Below, one piece after another: positions 1-7,279 of a DNA stretch of 34,112 nt. The notes beneath the pieces are model-generated. The model was not told the origin of the DNA. It worked only from the letters and a program-made list of their open reading frames with translations, and did no database searches. The stretch is from Ancylomarina longa (GTDB taxonomy: Bacteria; Bacteroidota; Bacteroidia; Bacteroidales; Marinifilaceae). The position numbers and the translations under genes were made by a program. Within the stretch, counting starts at the first letter, position 1; each line of letters opens with the position of its first letter. The stretch is taken from contig NZ_RJJX01000030.1 of the NCBI RefSeq assembly GCF_003996985.1, forward strand, positions 1 to 34,112. The letters run 5' to 3'.

Positions 1-480
1 TGTAATGCTTTCGTTCGTTTTGCCTTGATGCAAAAAGAACCAAAAAATCAAGAAAAAAATATGCTATCCCCACACTCTGGATATTCTTAACGACTTTTCT
101 GGTTAGCAGAAAAGCCTAAATATCCATTCACCCCACCGCCGGCCCGCATTTTTTTCAGGCCAGCGCGCATCCGAACATCCGCAGACTGCTACATTTCTTC
201 AGATCAATCTCCAACAAACTGCACATGCGCTAATTCATAGCTGTCATTGCGAGCGTAGCGCGGCAATCTGTCCGAAACTTGCTTAACGAATAAAGAATAA
301 AAGCAACTAGCAATAGATTGCTTCATCCGCTATCGCAGTCTTTGTAAATACAGCCATTATAGAGTGTCTTTGTGATGCGGAGGCACGGAGCCGTGACAAT
401 CTGCCCGAACATTGCTAAGTTCAAAACAATTGCAATTAGCTTCGCATTTAGTAGAGCCTGAAAGGCTCCAATACCATAGC
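1..480. repeat. Left copy of a long interspersed repeat family
   Basis: Bases 1-400 match 33113-33507 almost base for base, and 1-120 also match 33993-34112. Bases 420-480 match 32833-32892 and 33715-33774. The unit contains the widespread bacterial element that begins tgtcattgcgagcg and ends gcaatctg. Compared with the right-hand copy, this one lacks about 200 bp (the equivalent of 33508-33700). No protein is supported: short frames here are shadows of the repeat. Its function is unknown to me. Because the same family lies at both ends of the window, it is a possible substrate for homologous recombination. Confidence 0.9.
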
Positions 481-714
481 CCGGGATAAAGGAGCAATAC
501 GCGACTGCCATCCCGGGATAAGGAATCCCAATCCTACTGTCGCGCGTATTTATCTTGATTAGGGGTAATTGGATTATTCGCGACGGAATAGGAAATAGTA
601 CAAAGAATGTATAGAATATTTAGCAGAAGCGTAAATAGGAGAGAGAAGCGGATAAAGAAAAGCCTGGTGGAAAGGACAGATAAAAGGAACGCGAGAAGCT
701 AGTCGTACTGTTAC
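481..714. other. Intergenic DNA, degenerate repeat remnants
   Basis: This holds two short direct copies of cccgggata (about 480 and 513) and the motif attcgcgacgga near 573, which recurs at about 33076 and 33957 in the right-hand repeats. It is therefore probably a diverged continuation of the same family. I see no gene. Confidence 0.5.
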
Positions 715-1017
715 ATGTAATGATAAAAGTGCTGTAGTGTAATGATGGGAGTGCTGTAGTGTAATGATAAGAGGCCTGTAGTGTAATGATGAGAGTAGTG
801 TAGTGTAATGATAAAAGAGGTGAGTGTAATGATAGGAGTGGTGTAGTGTAATGATAAAAGAGGTGAGTGTAATGATAGGAGTGGTGTAGTGTAATGATAA
901 AAGAGGTGAGTGTAATGATAAGGGTAGTGTAGTGTAATGATAAAAGACGTGAGCGTAATGATAAGAGCAGTGGAAGGTAAAGAGAAAACAGGTGAGTGTA
1001 ATGATTAGCGTAGTGGA
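715..1017. repeat. Direct-repeat array, 21/22-bp period (iteron-like)
   Basis: About 14 copies of a unit built on gtgtaatgat start at 715, 737, 759, 781, 803, 824, 846, 867, 889, 910, 932, 953, (975) and 996. Spacing is 22 bp in the first copies and then alternates 21 and 22, about two helical turns. In the middle, a 43-bp dimer of two unit types (one continuing aaaagaggtga, the other aggagtggtgta) is repeated. The 975 copy is degenerate. The mixed 21/22 spacing cannot hold a reading frame, so the array is not coding. The layout resembles iterons, but no replication gene is near. Confidence 0.9.
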
Positions 1018-1291
1018 AAGTGAATCGAAAAGAAAAAAACTAAAGAGAATCAGAAAAAGCGTGAAGCAAAAGAAATTGCGAATACATAGTAGGGGAGTGG
1101 AAAGGACAGAGGATTGTAAAGAAAGTGAAGCAAAGGGGAAGCGAAAGTATCGTAAGAAGTCGGGCGATTATAGCTAGATACGATGACATGTAAAGCCAGA
1201 ATATAGGAATACAATAAGTCGGAAACATTATAATATGCGAAATATGCCAACAAGGATTACGAATAGCACAGGATGCTCCGAACCTTTAACA
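1018..1291. other. Purine-rich spacer after the array
   Basis: The plus strand is strongly purine-rich (runs of gaaag, aaag). The string gtggaaaggacagag near 1097 echoes a nearly identical string near 667, so the array is flanked by related sequence. A lysine/arginine-rich frame at 992-1177 starts inside the repeats and looks like a product of composition. No supported gene. Confidence 0.5.
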
Positions 1292-1793
1292 CTTATTATA
1301 CCTGCAGTTGCCGTACTTAACTAGAATGGTTGATGGTATTAATCAAATGTATTAGAAAAATAACGATTTGCTTAACAATGTGCTGAAACTGTACATGCGC
1401 AGTAAATACGCCGAAAGCAATGCTGTCTTGTATCAGGATTTTCTGAGCAGCATCGAAATTCCCGGAAGCATGGTTCGTACAAGAGCCATTCAGGACACCT
1501 TCACCGATGCTGTGAACGGAAAGCCAATACGCCGCGTTCGGGTAAGTAGCAACGGACAAAATCCTCAGGTAAAGGGTGGCGAAAAAGGCGGTTATTTCAT
1601 TTCTAGCCTAAGTCCGGGGATGCACGAAATAGCCTTTAGCCGAAGTGCCTACATCACCGTAGTGAAAAAGCTGGTGATACTGCCCGATCAAGCTATTGTA
1701 CTGGATATTGCATTTACACCAGTGCAAATTGAAGAAGCTAGCATGTTCTGGCTAATCGTAAATGAAAATGCTTTCGCAGATTATATGTTTTAA
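1292..1793 (+). pseudogene. Decayed gene ending in a carboxypeptidase-regulatory-like beta domain
   Basis: The open part (1356-1793) encodes a short helical stretch followed by a segment like the CarboxypepD_reg/PEGA beta-sandwich domains: TDAVNGKPIRRVRVSS, then GGYFISSLSPGMHEIAFS and a hydrophobic strand ending DIAFTP. Upstream in the same frame, sense codons (1326-1352, MVDGINQMY) run straight into TAG at 1353-1355, and the protein continues sensibly after it, so this is probably a nonsense mutation. Further upstream, a plausible continuation (LIIPAVAVL, 1292-1318) is in another frame, suggesting a frameshift. The 5' part is missing. The original function is not recognised; the regulatory-like fold is an inference from pattern. 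Confidence 0.6.
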
Positions 1794-2158
1794 GTTGCCG
1801 ACTAGTTCGGCAGCCTATTTTTATTAGTGTAAATCTTATTTAAAATGATTCTATGATCATAATTGAATAAAATATACTACTATATTAAATTATATATTTA
1901 ATTTTAGGGGGCATTTAGAAAACATACTAAATGTGAAAGGGGAGATTAGACTAGGCGATTTCGTACAGACTAACAACTTAGCGGGAGTAAGGAACGGGTT
2001 TGAGATTTATACAGGAAGGTTTGGAACATGGCAGTTCAAAAACGACAGAGGTTTATACTCTTGTGAGTAATAAATCTCTTGCAAAAATCAAGAGCCCATT
2101 AGATGTAATTTTAACCAATAACGACAAGAATAACAGCAATTTAAAAAAGACGTCAGAT
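1794..2158. other. Intergenic DNA before the cassette segment
   Basis: AT-rich spacer between the decayed gene and the first cassette. It contains one small orphan frame (1933-2070, listed separately). No promoter or RNA gene could be recognised with confidence. Confidence 0.5.
1933..2070 (+). pseudogene. Orphan 45-codon reading frame, probably a gene fragment
   Basis: A GTG-started frame of 45 codons with protein-like composition (contains RLGDFVQTNNLAGVRNGFE and then FGTWQF) ends at TAA 2068-2070. The residue mix looks like real protein rather than random AT-rich translation, but the frame is short, has no recognisable start region and matches no family I know. It is most likely the remnant of an older gene. 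Existence as a frame is seen; the pseudogene status is inference. Confidence 0.3.
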
Positions 2159-2201
2159 AAGTGATATAAGACGCATAGCGTCTTATCCACTTGTTGTGTG
2201 C
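2159..2201. other. Hairpin plus left cassette boundary (attC-like half)
   Basis: A perfect 9-bp stem (2166-2174 with 2178-2186, loop ata) is extended by aagtg at 2159-2163 and cactt at 2188-2192, with two unpaired bases on the left arm only. It is followed at once by GTTGTGTGC (2193-2201), a near match to the integron crossover box GTTRRRY. This looks like the right side of the attC site of a preceding, lost cassette. A matching RYYYAAC left box is not clear; a candidate attttaac lies near 2108. Alternatively it is just a terminator hairpin next to the boundary. Confidence 0.45.
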
Positions 2202-2219
2202 AATTAAATCAAACAGCCT

Positions 2220-2996
2220 ATGAATTTTCAAAAATATGATTTAGGAAATCTACAAAGAGGACAAATTGTTGAAGTAACTTTAAAAGGGAGTGCTGCAAAT
2301 GTGAGATTAATGGACAGTTCCAATTTTCAAAGTTATAAAAGTGGACGACGACATAAGTATTATGGTGGTTATGTAACACGCTCACCTTACCGAGTGACAG
2401 TTCCAAATAATGGACACTGGTATGTGGCAATTGATTTAGGAGGATACGCAGGGAGAATTAGTTCTAGTGTAAATGTGTTACCAGGTGCACTTCCAAGTGC
2501 CAGACAACCTTCATTATCAACTGTCCCTTCACTTTTACAAGACAAAGAGATTCCAGTAGGATTTGATGAAGAACCAATTGTTCGAAAATATGATATTTTT
2601 ATTTCGCACGCATCAGATGACAAAGATGAGATTGTTAGACCTCTTGCAAATGAACTGTTAAGTCATGGACTAAAAGTGTGGTATGATGAGTTTGAGTTGA
2701 AAATAGGTGATAGTTTAAGACGAAAAATTGATAAAGGTCTTGCAAATAGTAGATTTGGAATAGTTGTATTATCCCGAAAATTCATACAGAAAGGTTGGAC
2801 TAATTATGAACTTGATGGAATAGTCTCTAAATCTATAAGTGGAGAGCAAGTAATATTACCAATATGGCATGAAATTACAAAGCAAGAAGTGCTTGATTTT
2901 AGCCCCTCTTTAGCAGATAAAGTTGCTAGAAATACATCTTCATTTACTATTGAAGAAATTGCTCAAGAAATAGCAGACTTAATAAATGATAATTAA
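2220..2996 (+). CDS. DUF1883-TIR domain protein, probable NADase defence effector
   Basis: 258 residues in two domains. Residues 1-88 match the DUF1883 pattern (YDLGNLQRGQIVEVTLKG, then a GHWYVAIDLGGYAG stretch), a small domain often fused to TIR. Residues about 122-256 are a TIR domain: YDIFISHASDDK (124-135), LKVWYDEFELKIGDSL (151-166), SRFGIVVLS and then WTNYELDG (193-200). Glu197 in the W-x3-E context is the expected NAD-hydrolysis residue of bacterial TIR enzymes. There is no signal peptide or membrane segment, so it is cytosolic. The next gene starts 15 bp downstream in the same cassette. Domain assignment is firm; a role in abortive anti-phage defence by NAD depletion or signalling is inferred from the family. 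Confidence 0.88.
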   Translation: MNFQKYDLGNLQRGQIVEVTLKGSAANVRLMDSSNFQSYKSGRRHKYYGGYVTRSPYRVTVPNNGHWYVAIDLGGYAGRISSSVNVLPGALPSARQPSLSTVPSLLQDKEIPVGFDEEPIVRKYDIFISHASDDKDEIVRPLANELLSHGLKVWYDEFELKIGDSLRRKIDKGLANSRFGIVVLSRKFIQKGWTNYELDGIVSKSISGEQVILPIWHEITKQEVLDFSPSLADKVARNTSSFTIEEIAQEIADLINDN

Positions 2997-3011
2997 TAAA
3001 AACATAAAATT

Positions 3012-3224
3012 ATGGCTTACACACCAGCGACAATTAAGGACTTATTAAATTTAGGAGCAAATCTTACAATATCTGGAAGTTACATTCCTGCATCATTAAA
3101 AGACTTCGCAAGAATAGCAAAGAGTAAAAACATTAAATTGACAATTAAAGCAGGTTCCTATACTCCTGCTACACTTAAAGACTTAGTTAGAATTGGACAA
3201 GATTGTTTAACTCTTGAAGTATAA
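3012..3224 (+). CDS. 70-residue protein with three internal repeats, TIR partner
   Basis: The whole protein is three copies of one motif: YTPATIKDLLNLG, YIPASLKDFARIA and YTPATLKDLVRIG, each followed by a short strand (NLTISGS, IKLTIKAGS, CLTLEV). Repeat lengths are about 22, 26 and 21 residues. The alternation of an amphipathic helix and a strand suggests a tiny solenoid. It lies 15 bp after the TIR gene in the same cassette, so the two probably share a transcript and travel together. I recognise no named family or catalytic residue. It could be an immunity, sensor or scaffold partner of the TIR protein, which is inference only. The clean repeat makes a real gene very likely. Confidence 0.8.
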   Translation: MAYTPATIKDLLNLGANLTISGSYIPASLKDFARIAKSKNIKLTIKAGSYTPATLKDLVRIGQDCLTLEV

Positions 3225-3231
3225 TAACTGC

Positions 3232-3363
3232 ACACAACATTTTGTATAAGTAATGGCAGGGAAAGTGGTATATATCAATGTTTGTAGCCCGCTCAAACTG
3301 CGTAGTGGTTTGACAAGAAAGAAGCTCGCAATCTGCCACTACTCATACAATTTACCGTTAGGC
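3232..3363 (+). other. attC-like recombination site 1 (132 bp)
   Basis: Left box ACACAAC (3232-3238) and right box GTTAGGC (3357-3363, exact GTTRRRY) enclose a long imperfect palindrome. Bases 3242-3259 pair with 3333-3350 at 16 of 18 positions. The two others are A opposite C on this strand but T opposite G on the complementary strand, so the bottom strand folds better, and that is the strand integron integrases use. A tcaaac/gtttga stem lies at the tip (3293-3298 with 3308-3313). It is the same length as, and broadly alignable to, the site at 7280-7411. Function as attC is inferred from structure and cassette logic. Confidence 0.75.
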
Positions 3364-3399
3364 ACAAGGCAAAGCAACCAAGACCCAATAAATAGCTAA

Positions 3400-6300
3400 A
3401 TGAATAAAAACAAAATATCTCCAATTTCAGCATTTAACAAGTTAAGAAAGTATCAACAAGATGCTTGCTCCCTAATGGGGGATTACTTTGATAATTATTC
3501 ACAAAGTGAATTAATTAAAACTGGATTAGTTGCAATGCCGACTGGAAGTGGTAAAACTCCAATAATTGCATTTCTTTCACGATGCTATTCAAGTATTGAC
3601 AATGTACTCGTTATTAGTCCAAGAGTTGCTATTTCAGAACAGTTATGTATTGAAATTAACACATTCTTCAATGAAAAACTCCAGCTAAAAGCTGAAATCC
3701 CCAAAAAAGTACAATATTACGATGCTAATGTTTCAATAGCTGATTTTAATAATACTAATGTTGTACTAGTTTCAACAATTCAAAAACTTGATTATTTAAA
3801 AAGGCAGAATTCTCAAAAGGAATATAAGTTACTTAAGAAAAAAATCTCACTTATTATTTTTGATGAAGGACACTATGAACCAGCAATTTCATGGAGTGGT
3901 ACGATTAGAGATTTTATGTGCCCAAGGATACTATTCACCGCAACACCTTTTAGAAATGATCTTAAATCATTTGATTTTGATGATGATTATAAATATCAGC
4001 TAAAGCATAATGAGGTTAAAAATCAAAAATACTTAAGGAAAGTTGAATTTCTAGAATTTCAGTTATCGACAATTGAAGAAAAAGTAGAAAGTATTCTTGA
4101 AAATACTGAAAGGTATACAACTAATTTTAACGAGCCCAAATTGATTATTAGTTGTGATAACAAAGATACAATAATAAGAATTGCTAAAATTCTAATATCT
4201 AAAGGAAAGGAGTTTTACGCAATACATGAAACATTTAATACTGCTTATAAATCCAAACTTGACACAACCATTTCGAAATTCTTTTTACAGAATGTACCGA
4301 AAAAACCAGCTAAAGAAAAAAAACCAATATGGATTCACCAATATAAACTACTAGAAGGAATAGATATTCCTTCCTTCCAATTATTAGCAATAATAGAACC
4401 TTTTAAAAACACTAGGGCGTTAATTCAACAAGTAGGAAGAATAATAAGAAATATCAACAAGGAGAGTACTCCTAGTTACGTTTTTGACTATACCGAGGAT
4501 AATAATCGAGAAAATTGGAAGGCTTATCTAGAATTAGATGAATCAGGAGAGTTGATGGAAGGGTTTAGTTTTAATACATTTAATCAATTCCAAAAGCAAT
4601 TACCCGAAAGAGCATATATTGATAAAAAGTTTAGGAAAAAATTTGATTTGAATAGTTTTGCTAATTGGGGAACTAATGAACTTTTAAATGAAATAGCCTT
4701 ACCTCTAAAAGTCAATTTGCTTGAAAAGCTATCAAATTTTTCCCCTTCAAATTTTATTAAAAAAGAAATTGAAACAAGGTTTAAAGAAAATGATAAAATT
4801 CCTTTTGGAAATATTAGTAATGGAGATTTCTACATATACTATTATTTTACAGTTAATAATTCCAATTTCTTAAAAGAAGCATACTTCCCTTCAATCTCCC
4901 ACGATATTTGCTTTTTCAAAGAATACAAGAACTTTATTGCTTTTTATGATAGTTCAGAATATTTGCCGATTGGAAAGGATGAATTAGGAATTGGAATGAG
5001 CATAAGCTCTAACAAACTCAAAAATTTATTTAAAAATGATGAAAGTTCTATCCTAACTCAGGTATCATTGAAAAATAGTAATATTGGATCAAGAGACATC
5101 CGAGACCACACTTTCAGGGCTCCGTCAATTGAACACACGACACCTTTTTTAAATGACTTCTCTCACTACCTTAATTCAGCTTTTGGATTATATTCTGATT
5201 TGAAACCATATAAAGACTATAAAAAGGAGGAACTAAAACATAAACGTTCTATAATAAAAACTTACGTCGGTTTTTCAACAGGAAGGATTAGTCAAAATGA
5301 ACCAAAGAATTTGAAACTTAAAGAATATGTAAAATGGTTAGATAATTTAGTGGGGAATCTTAACACGTCAAATGACCATATCAAAACATTTCAACGCTAT
5401 GCAACGAATATATCGAACTCGTCGAACAAAGTCCCAGCCAATATACTTTTAGATCTATTTGATATAGACCAAATAATAAATATTGATGGATTTGAAGATG
5501 ATTTCATTTCTGATCTTATCATGGATAAATGTATGAATATTACAGATAATGGATCAGGAAAAGTATTTGAGCTGATGTTTAATGAATCCACTTATGATGT
5601 TACCATAAACTATGATGAAGAAAAGAGGAAATACTTATTAAACTGTCCAAATCTATTAAATGATACAACAGGTGAAAATAGTGAAAATAAGAGTGCATTG
5701 AACCTGCTGAAACTACTTAATGAAAAACAAAGTTTTAGAGTTTTAACTTCAACAAATCAGTTATATGCAAATGGCAATTTTTACGATCCCAAATTGGCAC
5801 ATGGTGAAAATTATGATGATAAAACTTCAGTGTTTGAAAACATTCTTATGCCTATAGAAGAATTAAAATCGATTGGCTCAGAGAAAGGTACCAAATCAAT
5901 CAAAAATGAAACATGGGAACCGAACACACTGTTCAATCTAATTGATACTCTGGGTGTAGGTACAGAAATGGAACCTTATTTTAAAAATACTGATTTTATT
6001 ATTTGTGATGATATGGGGACTGAACTTGCAGATTTTATATTAGTTAAAGAAGAGAAACTTATTTTTATTCATGTAAAAGGAAAGGGGAATAATCCGATGA
6101 CTAAGCCTAGCTTATATAGTGCATCTGCAATTAGTGAAGTAATAAATCAGGCTATGAAGAACATTTATTTCATGTCTTATTTTGATGATGCACCAAGAAT
6201 AAAATATGAGAAATGGAGTGGTGCATGGGAGTTAAACAATAAAAGATTGAAGATACATTCTATTGTAAACAATAGAATTAGAAACAATGTGAACAATCTG

Positions 6301-6528
6301 TCATTAGATGAAATCTGGGATAAAATTGAGAAATTAAAGTATAATCCAAATACAGAAAAAGAAGTTTGGCTCTTACTAGGTAAAACCTTTTCCAAAAGTT
6401 CATTCATTTCCAAACTAAAACAAAAGAATCCACCAGCAGAGGCTTTTCAAAGTGCAATTTCATTGAAAAGTGCAATTGCCAGTATTGGTTCCATGGGTGT
6501 AAAAACAAAAGTGTTTTGTAGTAAATAA
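3400..6528 (+). CDS. SF2 DEAD/DEAH-type helicase with nuclease-like C-terminus
   Basis: 1042 residues. Helicase motifs in order: Q-like RKYQQDA (17-23), Walker A MPTGSGKT (46-53), motif II DEGH (155-158), motif III TATP (180-183), a helicase-C region with LLEGIDIP (318-324) and motif VI QQVGRIIRN (343-351). The middle (about 400-800) is not recognised. Near the C-terminus GTELADFILV (873-882) followed by LIFIHVKGKG (887-896) resembles a PD-(D/E)xK nuclease core, with D878 and K893, but His891 sits where Glu is usual. Single-chain helicase-nuclease proteins are frequent in phage-defence loci. The gene is 7 bp from the next one. Helicase is certain by motif; nuclease and defence role are inferred. 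Confidence 0.85.
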   Translation: MNKNKISPISAFNKLRKYQQDACSLMGDYFDNYSQSELIKTGLVAMPTGSGKTPIIAFLSRCYSSIDNVLVISPRVAISEQLCIEINTFFNEKLQLKAEIPKKVQYYDANVSIADFNNTNVVLVSTIQKLDYLKRQNSQKEYKLLKKKISLIIFDEGHYEPAISWSGTIRDFMCPRILFTATPFRNDLKSFDFDDDYKYQLKHNEVKNQKYLRKVEFLEFQLSTIEEKVESILENTERYTTNFNEPKLIISCDNKDTIIRIAKILISKGKEFYAIHETFNTAYKSKLDTTISKFFLQNVPKKPAKEKKPIWIHQYKLLEGIDIPSFQLLAIIEPFKNTRALIQQVGRIIRNINKESTPSYVFDYTEDNNRENWKAYLELDESGELMEGFSFNTFNQFQKQLPERAYIDKKFRKKFDLNSFANWGTNELLNEIALPLKVNLLEKLSNFSPSNFIKKEIETRFKENDKIPFGNISNGDFYIYYYFTVNNSNFLKEAYFPSISHDICFFKEYKNFIAFYDSSEYLPIGKDELGIGMSISSNKLKNLFKNDESSILTQVSLKNSNIGSRDIRDHTFRAPSIEHTTPFLNDFSHYLNSAFGLYSDLKPYKDYKKEELKHKRSIIKTYVGFSTGRISQNEPKNLKLKEYVKWLDNLVGNLNTSNDHIKTFQRYATNISNSSNKVPANILLDLFDIDQIINIDGFEDDFISDLIMDKCMNITDNGSGKVFELMFNESTYDVTINYDEEKRKYLLNCPNLLNDTTGENSENKSALNLLKLLNEKQSFRVLTSTNQLYANGNFYDPKLAHGENYDDKTSVFENILMPIEELKSIGSEKGTKSIKNETWEPNTLFNLIDTLGVGTEMEPYFKNTDFIICDDMGTELADFILVKEEKLIFIHVKGKGNNPMTKPSLYSASAISEVINQAMKNIYFMSYFDDAPRIKYEKWSGAWELNNKRLKIHSIVNNRIRNNVNNLSLDEIWDKIEKLKYNPNTEKEVWLLLGKTFSKSSFISKLKQKNPPAEAFQSAISLKSAIASIGSMGVKTKVFCSK

Positions 6529-6535
6529 TATTGAT

Positions 6536-7270
6536 ATGAGAAAAACAGTTGGCTATATTAATACACAACAAAATTTAAGTTCAGATACCCTGTTTCATTT
6601 TACGGACAGTCTGGAGATTTTAGACTTAATTCTATCAAAGGGGCTTCAAGCTAGATTTATTTATGAAAAACTGCCTCGTTCTAGAGTTGCTTACTTTGTA
6701 AAAACAATTTGTTTCTGCGACATCCCATTAGGAGCAATAAAAACACATCTAAACTGGTATGGAAATTTTGGTATTGGAATAAATAGAGCTAAAGCTAAAA
6801 AATATGGAATTACTCCTGTGAATTACATACATTCGAATTCTCCTCAAATTTCCTTTAGTTCCTCACTTAGTAATAGAGACATTCTACAGAAAAGCAAAAT
6901 AACACCACATCTAAAGCAAATTAGAGGCAAGCAAATGTTTTATGATGAAAAGAAAAATGAATATTATTGGAAGTGGAAAAAATTCTATGAAGAACGAGAA
7001 TGGCGGTTTTTCCCTGAGGACAATGAAATTTCAGTAACTACTTATAAAAAAGAAATAGAATTAGAGGAAAAAAGGCAATCATTAAATTTGAAATCAAGCC
7101 TGCCAAACTTGAAAATGGACATAAATGATATAGAATACATAATAATTGAAAAACAAAAAGATATTTTTCCATTAATTGGCTTTTTAAAGAGAATAGACTC
7201 AGATAAGAAAAGCATAGAAGTATTATTAACAAAAGTTATTACTTCTCATCAGATATTAAAAGATTTTTAA
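6536..7270 (+). CDS. AbiGi-like abortive-infection family protein
   Basis: 244 residues, cytosolic, no membrane segment. The N-terminal pattern LFHFTDSLEILDLILSKGLQ (20-39), then KTICFCDIPLGAIKTHLNWY, YGNFGIGINRAKAKKYGI and PVNYIH, matches what I remember of AbiGi (called an antitoxin in the lactococcal AbiG system). EEREWRF (about 157-163) recalls the related DUF2971 family. The FHFT...IL..GL opening also resembles ADP-ribosyltransferase-like proteins such as DarT, so an enzymatic role is possible. The ORF starts 7 bp after the helicase stop in the same cassette, and its stop is 7 bp before the terminal repeat. No AbiGii-type partner is present, so the helicase may be its partner here. Confidence 0.65.
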   Translation: MRKTVGYINTQQNLSSDTLFHFTDSLEILDLILSKGLQARFIYEKLPRSRVAYFVKTICFCDIPLGAIKTHLNWYGNFGIGINRAKAKKYGITPVNYIHSNSPQISFSSSLSNRDILQKSKITPHLKQIRGKQMFYDEKKNEYYWKWKKFYEEREWRFFPEDNEISVTTYKKEIELEEKRQSLNLKSSLPNLKMDINDIEYIIIEKQKDIFPLIGFLKRIDSDKKSIEVLLTKVITSHQILKDF

Positions 7271-7279
7271 AAGCCCAGT

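Larger units (their letters stand above)
2194..3357 (+). mobile_element. Integron-type gene cassette 1 (TIR protein plus repeat protein)
   Basis: The cassette runs from the crossover point inside G|TTGTGTGC (2193/2194) to the crossover point inside G|TTAGGC (3357/3358). Its first eight bases (TTGTGTGC, 2194-2201) are the exact reverse complement of GCACACAA (3230-3237), the left box of its own terminal site. In known integrons this match arises because both boxes come from one attC site of the circular cassette. The first gene starts 26 bp inside, the second stop codon lies 5 bp before the site, and both genes read toward the site, as in standard cassettes. It is visibly more AT-rich than the core genes. 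No integrase is in the window. Confidence 0.75.

Noticed and set aside
323-511. Minus-strand 62-codon frame
   Set aside because: It overlaps the left repeat copy and has no family likeness.
715-1017. Possible CRISPR array
   Set aside because: Units are contiguous and drifting, with no unique spacers of 25-40 bp and no cas genes. The same applies to 11751-11918.
992-1177. Lysine/arginine-rich 61-codon frame after the repeat array
   Set aside because: It starts inside the tandem repeat and its composition follows from purine-rich DNA; no domain or start signal.
3232-3363. Reading the 132-bp sites as simple dispersed repeats or terminators
   Set aside because: The end boxes differ between sites but match the start of the cassette each one closes, which simple repeats do not explain.
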